A program made the translations under genes and the position numbers. From assembly GCF_003312915.1 (NCBI RefSeq), contig NZ_CP030261.1, positions 3,472,001 to 3,536,000 of the forward strand: a stretch of DNA of 64,000 nucleotides, written 5' to 3'. The notes under the pieces are model-generated. The model was not told where the DNA came from. It ran no database searches and saw only the letters and a list, made by a program, of their open reading frames with translations. This DNA is from Flavobacterium fluviale. GTDB taxonomy: Bacteria > Bacteroidota > Bacteroidia > Flavobacteriales > Flavobacteriaceae. Each line of letters begins with the position of its first letter. Within the stretch, counting starts at the first letter, position 1. This document shows, one piece after another, positions 58,561-64,000 of the stretch.

Positions 58561-60213
58561 ATGGAAGCTCTTCTTATCTATATAGCCAAATCATGCAGCT
58601 TAATGTTGTTCTTTTATTGCGTTTATTATTTTTTATTGCGTAAAGAGACATTCTTCAATAATAATAGATGGTTTTTACTATTCGGTTTAATTGTCTCAGC
58701 TGTTTTGCCTTTGTTAAATTATACAAGAGTTATATGGATAGATGCGCCAGCTTTAGGAAATTCTATTCAGTCGTCATTAATGGAAATTCCAGAAAAAGAA
58801 GTCTCAACTTTTAATTGGAGTCATACGATACTCCTTTTATATGGAATCGGTTTTTTGGCTTTTATCATAAAATTTGCGATAGATTTTTATAGCCTGAATT
58901 CTATTATTAAAGGAAAAAAAATACAACAGCAGGCCGATTTTAAATTTATAGATGTCAGCGAAAATATAGCACCCTTCTCCTACTTCGAATATATTGTTTA
59001 CAACTCATCATTGTATACCAGTTCTGAATTGGAGAACATTATAGAGCATGAAAAAGTACACAGTGACCAAAATCATACTGTAGATGTATTGATTTCTAGA
59101 TTATTCAGTATTATTTTCTGGTTTAATCCAATTATCTGGCTGTATAAAAAGGCAATCACGCAAAACCTTGAATTTATTGCAGACAGCGAGGCGGCTAAAA
59201 AATTACAAGACAAAAAATCCTATCAATACACACTTTTAAAAATAACAACACACGAAAATTGTGTTGCAATCACCAATCATTTTTATCAATCATTAATCAA
59301 AAAACGAATTGTCATGTTAAACAAAAATCAATCAAAAAAGAAAAATTCTTGGAAGTATTACACTGTAATACCAGCTCTTGCAGCATTTGTTTTATTATTT
59401 CAAATTGAAGTAATTGCAAAAGAAAAACCTCAGACAATAAAAGAAACTACTGGAGAAACAAAAGCTGTAGATATCTACAAAATCCACAAAGGCTCTACAG
59501 ATGCAGAATTATCAGAAATTAAAAATAAATTAAAAGAAATTCACAGTGTTAATTTCGAGGTTAGCGATATAAAAAGAGACGCTAAAAACAACCTAACTTC
59601 AATAAAAGTTGACGTTACAAGAGGTAAACAGCAAGCTCAATCTATTCAAACTGGAGATCAAACTATAAAAGATTTTGGAGTACTTATTATAACAGATCAA
59701 AAAGGAAACAAAACAATTGGGATTCAAACTTTTGAAGATTCAAAAAGTTCTAAAGCAAAAACTGGAGTAAGTAATAACATAACAACTCTAACTTCTGACG
59801 ATGACTCTAAAAAATCAACAGATTCAAAAATCATAATAACCAACAACAACCAAAACACTAAAATAGAAACCAATGTTAACAGTAATTCTAATACTAGTAC
59901 AAAAACTAACAGTAATACTAATTCAACTATTAGCACTATTGTAACCACAGACGACAATGACGCAGTTACTAAAATAACTACTTCTAACGGAAAAACAAAT
60001 GTTGCTTTCTCAAACGGTTCTTCAAAGTTTAGTAACACACAAGAATCTCCGCTTATAATTGTTGACGGTAAAGAAATGCCAAGCACTTTTGACCTTGAAG
60101 ACTTGAAAGCTCAAGATATTAAATCTATGTCAGTATTTAAAGGAATAAACGCCGTTTCAAAATATGGCGAAAAAGGATCAAACGGTGTAATTGAAATCGA
60201 AACCCGCAAATAA
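58561..60213 (+). CDS. BlaR1-like M56 peptidase with TonB-plug-like tail (first copy)
   Basis: 550 residues from ATG 58561; a TTG at 58555 would add two. Four membrane helices (about 5-25, 38-57, 87-106, 278-295). Zinc motif HEKVH (163-167) with NLEFIAD near 209 as third ligand, in the cytosol. The tail after 295 is outside. It has two halves: a Lys/Asn/Thr/Ser-rich linker, then SPLIIVDGKEMPSTFDLEDL, followed near the end by VSKYGEKGSNGVIEIETRK, a TonB-receptor plug motif. No penicillin-binding sensor, so the signal differs from beta-lactams. Confidence 0.85.
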   Translation: MEALLIYIAKSCSLMLFFYCVYYFLLRKETFFNNNRWFLLFGLIVSAVLPLLNYTRVIWIDAPALGNSIQSSLMEIPEKEVSTFNWSHTILLLYGIGFLAFIIKFAIDFYSLNSIIKGKKIQQQADFKFIDVSENIAPFSYFEYIVYNSSLYTSSELENIIEHEKVHSDQNHTVDVLISRLFSIIFWFNPIIWLYKKAITQNLEFIADSEAAKKLQDKKSYQYTLLKITTHENCVAITNHFYQSLIKKRIVMLNKNQSKKKNSWKYYTVIPALAAFVLLFQIEVIAKEKPQTIKETTGETKAVDIYKIHKGSTDAELSEIKNKLKEIHSVNFEVSDIKRDAKNNLTSIKVDVTRGKQQAQSIQTGDQTIKDFGVLIITDQKGNKTIGIQTFEDSKSSKAKTGVSNNITTLTSDDDSKKSTDSKIIITNNNQNTKIETNVNSNSNTSTKTNSNTNSTISTIVTTDDNDAVTKITTSNGKTNVAFSNGSSKFSNTQESPLIIVDGKEMPSTFDLEDLKAQDIKSMSVFKGINAVSKYGEKGSNGVIEIETRK

Positions 60214-60221
60214 ACTTTGTA

Positions 60222-60590
60222 ATGCAAAAACTAACCAATAAAGAAGAAGAAATCATGCATATTTTATGGAAGCTGAAAAAAGCTTTTGTAAAAGAAATCC
60301 AAGCAGAGATTTTAGAAGATCAGCCGCATTACAACACTTTATCTACCATTGTTCGTAATCTGGAAGAGAAAGGTTATGTTGCACACAATGCTTTTGGAAA
60401 TACGCATCAATATTACCCAATTGTAAGTATCGAAGATTATCGAAAGGGTTTTATGAGTACTGCAATAGACAATTATTTCAACAGTTCATATAAAAGCATG
60501 GTTTCTTTTTTTGCTAAAGAAGAAAAAATTTCTGCAGATGAATTACGAGAAATATTAGACATGATCGAAAATCCAAAAGGAGGTAAATAA
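60222..60590 (+). CDS. BlaI/MecI/CopY-family repressor (second copy)
   Basis: 122 residues, differing from the first copy at about a dozen positions. Same winged HTH and dimerisation tail, including SFFAKEEKISADELREIL. The recognition part (HYNTLSTIVRNLEEKGYV) is identical, so both likely bind the same operators and may form heterodimers. Starts 8 bp after the first M56 gene, and the second M56 gene begins 9 bp after its stop. Confidence 0.9.
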   Translation: MQKLTNKEEEIMHILWKLKKAFVKEIQAEILEDQPHYNTLSTIVRNLEEKGYVAHNAFGNTHQYYPIVSIEDYRKGFMSTAIDNYFNSSYKSMVSFFAKEEKISADELREILDMIENPKGGK

Positions 60591-60599
60591 TCAAATACT

Positions 60600-62438
60600 A
60601 TGGAAGCACTTTTCATTTTTATCCTAAAATCGAGCGGGTTACTGGCAATGTTTTATTTTGCTTACATTTTATTACTTCGCAAAGAAACTTTTTTTAACAG
60701 CAGCCGCTTTTTTCTAATCGCGGGATTAATAACTTCTGTAATTCTGCCTTTTGTAGTTTACACTAAAGTCATCTGGGTTGAAAAACCGGCAGCCCCGATA
60801 GTTTCAGAAAAAGTTATTGAGCATCTTTCTCCTGCTGAGAATAATTACACTGCTGTTTCTTACGAGCCTCAATATACTCCCGCAGCCAAGGCTGAATCAG
60901 AGCCGATCGAAGTTAATTGGGATTTAGTTTTAATTGCGGTTTACAGTATCGGATTTGCCATTTTTATAATCAAATTTGGACTTGATTTTTACAGCCTGAA
61001 CACAGTTTTGAAAGGAAAAGAAATTCAACAGCAGGAAGATTTTAAATTTGTTGATATAAATGAAAATATCGCTCCCTTTTCTTACTTCGATTATATTGTG
61101 TATAACTCATCACTATACACTCCAACAGAATTAGAAAGTATTTTAGAACATGAAAAAGTACACAGTGATCAAAATCATACCGTAGATGTTTTGATTTCGA
61201 GAATCTTCTGTATTCTATTCTGGTTCAACCCAATAGTGTGGCTCTACAAAAAAGCTATTTTGCAAAATCTTGAATTTATTGCTGACCGCGAAGCTTCAAA
61301 AAAAATAAGCGACAAAAAAGCGTATCAATACACACTTTTAAAAATCACAACGCATGAAAACTGTGTTGCAATCACCAATCATTTTTATCAATCATTAATC
61401 AAAAAACGAATTGTCATGTTAAACAAAAATCAATCAAACAAAACCAATTATTGGAAGTATTACGCAGTAATTCCTGCTCTTGGTGCTTTTGTTCTTTTAT
61501 TTCAAATAGAAACAATTGCACAGGAAAAGCAGCAAAATGGAGCTCCAGCCATTGCAAAGGATTCAGTAAGAACAACTGAGGAAACATTTAAAATTACTAA
61601 AAATACCAGCGATCAAGAATTAAAAGAATTGCCAGGAAAATTAAAAGCGAGTCATAATCTTGATATTGAAATTTCTAACGTAAAGAGAAATTCTCAAAAA
61701 GAATTAACTTCGATACAAATCAAAGTAAAATCAGAATCTGGTAAAAAACAAGCTATTGTTATTGACGGGGATGAAGCAATAAAGGACTGTGAATTTGCAA
61801 TTGGAGCTGATGAAAACGGACAAAAATCAATTAATATTATTACAGATGGAAGTTTTTCTGTGCCTGTCATGATTAAAAATGAAAAAGTTATCGTTCGCCA
61901 CAACGGTGACTCAGACATCATTCCTCCTACACCACCTGTACCGCCAGTTTTCCCATCTGGAGCCATGCCACCAGCACCAGCGTTTGATATGTCAAAAATG
62001 CCAAAACCTCCTGTTGCTCCAAAAAACATGAACGATAAAGCAGCTGTAAGTAAGTTCGAAAAAGAAATGGAAGCTTTTGAAAAGCAAATGGAAGTTATTC
62101 AACCACAATTAGAAGCTTACCAAAGACAAATTGAAATGGTAATGTCTCAAAGAGAAGCCGTTTATGAGAAAGAAATGGCTAAGTATGAAATAGCAATGGA
62201 AAAATTCAGCGCTGATATGGAAAAATTTAATTACAACTTTAAGTTTAAATTTGGAAATGATGCAGATTATGGCAATAGTAAAGAATATGAGCAAGACATG
62301 AAACAGCTGGAGCTTGATATGAAGCAGCATGAAAAAGATATGAAACAACATGCAAAAGATATGAAGCAACATGAAAAAGATATGAAGCAGCATGAAAGAG
62401 ATATGAAAGCTTGGGAAAAAGAAAATAAAAAAGCTTAA
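60600..62438 (+). CDS. BlaR1-like M56 peptidase with proline and KDMKQH tail (second copy)
   Basis: 612 residues. Same membrane layout as the first copy: HEKVH (184-188), NLEFIAD near 230, and the last helix near 299-315 (YAVIPALGAFVLLFQIE). A 77-bp block (61362-61438) is identical in DNA to the first copy (59260-59336). The tail differs: a Pro-rich stretch (about 437-480, IIPPTPPVPPVFP), a Met/Glu-rich coiled coil, and a final run of KDMKQHE-type heptads (about 563-605). No plug domain. Outside the cytosol by topology. Confidence 0.85.
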   Translation: MEALFIFILKSSGLLAMFYFAYILLLRKETFFNSSRFFLIAGLITSVILPFVVYTKVIWVEKPAAPIVSEKVIEHLSPAENNYTAVSYEPQYTPAAKAESEPIEVNWDLVLIAVYSIGFAIFIIKFGLDFYSLNTVLKGKEIQQQEDFKFVDINENIAPFSYFDYIVYNSSLYTPTELESILEHEKVHSDQNHTVDVLISRIFCILFWFNPIVWLYKKAILQNLEFIADREASKKISDKKAYQYTLLKITTHENCVAITNHFYQSLIKKRIVMLNKNQSNKTNYWKYYAVIPALGAFVLLFQIETIAQEKQQNGAPAIAKDSVRTTEETFKITKNTSDQELKELPGKLKASHNLDIEISNVKRNSQKELTSIQIKVKSESGKKQAIVIDGDEAIKDCEFAIGADENGQKSINIITDGSFSVPVMIKNEKVIVRHNGDSDIIPPTPPVPPVFPSGAMPPAPAFDMSKMPKPPVAPKNMNDKAAVSKFEKEMEAFEKQMEVIQPQLEAYQRQIEMVMSQREAVYEKEMAKYEIAMEKFSADMEKFNYNFKFKFGNDADYGNSKEYEQDMKQLELDMKQHEKDMKQHAKDMKQHEKDMKQHERDMKAWEKENKKA

Positions 62439-62474
62439 TTAATAAAATTTACAGATTTACATAATTTACACCTC

Positions 62475-62505
62475 AAAAGACTTTGCTTCAAACCCAAAGT
62501 CTTTT
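62475..62505 (+). terminator. Terminator of the blaI/M56 operon
   Basis: Arms AAAAGACTTTG/CAAAGTCTTTT with a 9-nt loop, followed by T to 62508. 37 bp past the stop. Confidence 0.8.
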
Positions 62506-62509
62506 TTTA

Positions 62510-62517
62510 TATCTTTG
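62510..62517 (+). promoter_or_regulatory. -7 element of the 47-aa protein gene
   Basis: TATCTTTG, a match to TAnnTTTG, 16 bp before ATG 62534. Confidence 0.4.
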
Positions 62518-62533
62518 AAAAAACAAATCTACT

Positions 62534-62677
62534 ATGTATAAATTCTTAGCCAAACTCAATAAGATATTACTGCCAAGTTTTACCAAACAAGGCTTAGATA
62601 TTGCAAAAGCAAAAAAATGGCAAATGGCTATTATTGGTTATCGTGCATATGTAACAAAACGTGCATTGGAGAATTAA
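62534..62677 (+). CDS. 47-aa basic small protein
   Basis: 47 codons, Lys-rich, with pattern MYKFLAKLNKILLPSFTKQG then AKKWQMAIIGYRAYVTKRAL. Near-identical small proteins recur in Flavobacterium and I recall some being labelled SsrA-binding-like, but the sequence does not show an SmpB fold. A -7 box is 16 bp upstream and the terminator of the bla operon lies before that, so it has its own promoter. Confidence 0.65.
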   Translation: MYKFLAKLNKILLPSFTKQGLDIAKAKKWQMAIIGYRAYVTKRALEN

Positions 62678-62734
62678 TATTAGACACCCCTTGTCTATAA
62701 CACAGAAAAAATACTTTTTTCTGCCTTATCATTT

Positions 62735-63580
62735 ATGAAAAATAAAGAAATAAACCTTCCTCCTGTCCCGGCAGTATTACTAGCAATTATTAGTGTGCAG
62801 TGCGGAGCAGCAATTGCAAAAACACTCTTTCCTGCAATTGGCGCGGCAGGTACCGCATCTATACGTATTGGTGTTTCGGCATTAATTTTATTATTAGCCT
62901 ATCGGCCAAATTTAAGAGCAATTACCTCAGATCAATGGAAAATTGTGGTTCCTTATGGTTTATCTCTAGGAGCCATGAATTTAATCTTTTATTTCGCCAT
63001 TGAAAGAATTCCCATCGGACTAGCCGTAACTTTAGAATTTGTTGGACCGCTTTTGCTTGCGATAGCAGGCTCAAAACGCTGGGTAGATTATTGCTGGGTC
63101 CTGCTTGCTGCAATCGGAATTTTACTGATTGCACCTTGGACAAATGACCGCCTTGACCCTATTGGTATTTTATGCGCACTTTTGGCTGGAGCATTTTGGA
63201 CAGCATATATTGTATTAGGAGGAAAAATTTCAAAAATAATGAACGGAGGCCAAGCCGTTTCAACAGGAATGCTGTTTGCGGCAATTTTAATTTTACCATT
63301 CGGTTTTATAGAAAACGGATTAGCAAATCTAACCCCAAAACTTTTCGGAATGGGGATTGCTCTTGCTCTTTTATCGAGTGCAATTCCGTTTACATTAGAA
63401 ATGAAAGCTTTGGGTCAGCTTCCTCCGCGTACATTCAGTATTTTAATGAGTTTAGAACCAGCAGCAGCTTCTATTTGTGCTTTTATATTTTTACAGGAAA
63501 ATTTAAGTTTTTATGAAATTCTTGCAGTGGTTTGTGTTGTAATCGCTTCTGCTGGAAGTACTTTGACTGCTAAAAAATAA
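62735..63580 (+). CDS. EamA-family (RhtA-type) exporter
   Basis: 281 residues, ten membrane helices in two EamA repeats: IRIGVSALILLLAYRPNLRA, IERIPIGLAVTLEFVGPLLL (first repeat), then LLSSAIPFTLEMKALGQLPP and FSILMSLEPAAASICAFIFL (second). The EFVGP and LEPAAA motifs fit RhtA/YdcZ-like threonine/homoserine exporters. Inner membrane. Followed by a hairpin of the AAATTCC family. Confidence 0.9.
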   Translation: MKNKEINLPPVPAVLLAIISVQCGAAIAKTLFPAIGAAGTASIRIGVSALILLLAYRPNLRAITSDQWKIVVPYGLSLGAMNLIFYFAIERIPIGLAVTLEFVGPLLLAIAGSKRWVDYCWVLLAAIGILLIAPWTNDRLDPIGILCALLAGAFWTAYIVLGGKISKIMNGGQAVSTGMLFAAILILPFGFIENGLANLTPKLFGMGIALALLSSAIPFTLEMKALGQLPPRTFSILMSLEPAAASICAFIFLQENLSFYEILAVVCVVIASAGSTLTAKK

Positions 63581-63602
63581 TTTCAAAAAATCTCAAAAAT
63601 TA

Positions 63603-63643
63603 AAAATTCCAAATCCCATTTAAAACTTGGAATTTGGAATTTT
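63603..63643. terminator. AAATTCC-family hairpin
   Basis: Arms AAAATTCCAAAT and ATTTGGAATTTT, with the inner part loosely paired. Between convergent exporter and fasciclin genes. Confidence 0.45.
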
Positions 63644-63666
63644 AGCAATTAAGAATTTAAATTATA

Positions 63667-63999
63667 TTATTTCTTCGGCAATAATACTGCATCAACTACG
63701 TGAATAACACCATTCGACTGATTAACATCAGCAATTGTAACTTTCGACTTATTACCATTCTCATCTGTAATATATAAATCTTTACCTTTCATCCAAGCAG
63801 TAAGTGAACCACCGCTAACTGTTTTTAAAGTTGCTTTTCCTTTACCAGCTTTAATTGCTTCCGCAATATCAGATGAATTCATTTTTCCAGATACAACATG
63901 ATAGGTCAAGATCGTTTGGAGCATTTTTTTATTTTCCGGTTTCAACAATGACTCTACAGTACCTTTTGGCAATTTATCAAAAGCAGCATTTGTTGGGGC
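63667..63999 (-). CDS. Fasciclin-domain protein, N-terminus cut by the window edge
   Basis: The frame is open to the window end, giving about 110 residues of the C-terminal half. Fasciclin/FAS1 motifs: APTNAAFDKLPKGTVESLL, LTYHVVSGKMNSSDIAEAI, ADVNQSNGVIHVVDAVLLPK. FAS1 proteins bind surfaces or other proteins and are usually exported. The signal and first strands lie outside the window. Confidence 0.85.
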   Translation of the reverse strand, partial: APTNAAFDKLPKGTVESLLKPENKKMLQTILTYHVVSGKMNSSDIAEAIKAGKGKATLKTVSGGSLTAWMKGKDLYITDENGNKSKVTIADVNQSNGVIHVVDAVLLPKK

Positions 64000-64000
64000 A

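Noticed and set aside
62109-62393. Minus-strand Leu/His/Phe-rich ORF opposite the KDMKQH tail
   Set aside because: Reverse complement of the heptad repeat; artefact of composition.
58181-62438. Beta-lactam resistance island
   Set aside because: BlaI/M56 pairs are present but there is no beta-lactamase, no penicillin-binding sensor domain and no mobile element, so the resistance label is unsupported.
1-64000. tRNA, rRNA, insertion sequences, prophage
   Set aside because: No cloverleaf-like sequence noticed in the gaps, no transposase or integrase, and no phage structural genes. A tRNA scan would be decisive and could change this.

Overview
The window looks like a chromosomal segment of a Flavobacterium-type Bacteroidota. 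The DNA is very AT-rich. Several genes have the Bacteroidota -7 promoter element TAnnTTTG just upstream. The gene content (menaquinone pathway, ResB-CcsA fusion, DUF3667, DUF2911, LVIVD lipoprotein, unlinked PIG-L deacetylase and blaI/blaR pairs) and the intergenic repeat families fit that group. I see no rRNA, tRNA, CRISPR array, insertion sequence or prophage. Most of the window is ordinary housekeeping DNA with short gene spacing.

Layout. 1-6.7 kb: the tail of an HTH protein, a DinB-like protein, PEP carboxylase, an Lrp/AsnC regulator, an M14 carboxypeptidase divergent from an XRE regulator, and an acyltransferase. 6.8-9.7 kb: a spermidine-synthase-like methyltransferase overlapping an M23 peptidase, then small secreted or cytosolic proteins. 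9.8-18.8 kb: an APC permease, a class V aminotransferase, MsrA, SelO, a YpdA-type reductase with a CYTH protein, an OmpA protein and a membrane-anchored HhH-like protein. 18.9-27.9 kb: a minus-strand menaquinone block (menD, DUF2853, cvfB, menB, menA, metallo-hydrolase, TPR protein, menC). 28-33.5 kb: a thioredoxin-like protein, GNAT, glutathione peroxidase, an ECF sigma/anti-sigma pair and DUF3667. 33.5-36.8 kb: the cytochrome c assembly fusion. 37-43.6 kb: a plus-strand run of DUF2520, KdsC, UbiA-like prenyltransferase, Maf, MscS, an AI-2E-family protein and an outer-membrane protein. 43.8-50.7 kb: a His/Asp-rich secreted protein, an LVIVD lipoprotein, and a PIG-L/35-aa microprotein/Na+ symporter operon. 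50.7-58 kb: hypothetical proteins, DUF2911, HAD, TcdA-like, TatD, DUF1684 and MFS. 58.1-62.5 kb: a duplicated blaI-blaR1-type operon. 62.5-64 kb: a 47-aa protein, an EamA exporter and a truncated fasciclin protein.

The most interesting signals are regulatory. (1) Between the M14 peptidase and the XRE regulator, copies of GTTTAC-N4-GTAAAC contain the -7 elements of both divergent promoters, and one copy overlaps the regulator's start codon. (2) The blaI promoter carries two AACTA-N6-TAGTT palindromes 20 bp apart inside the promoter. The operon behind it holds two BlaI/M56 pairs whose M56 proteins differ mainly in their extracytoplasmic tails: one ends in a TonB-plug-like segment, the other in a proline-rich stretch and a KDMKQH repeat. 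(3) Several intergenic repeat families recur, including a composite element of about 80 bp placed the same way before two unrelated genes. (4) Tiny genes lie in gaps: a 35-aa membrane protein inside the PIG-L/symporter operon, a 47-aa basic protein, and weaker candidates at 24.2-24.5 kb and 30.9-31.1 kb.

Family names come from reading motifs and from memory; no database search was run. Promoters, operators and terminators are sequence matches only.
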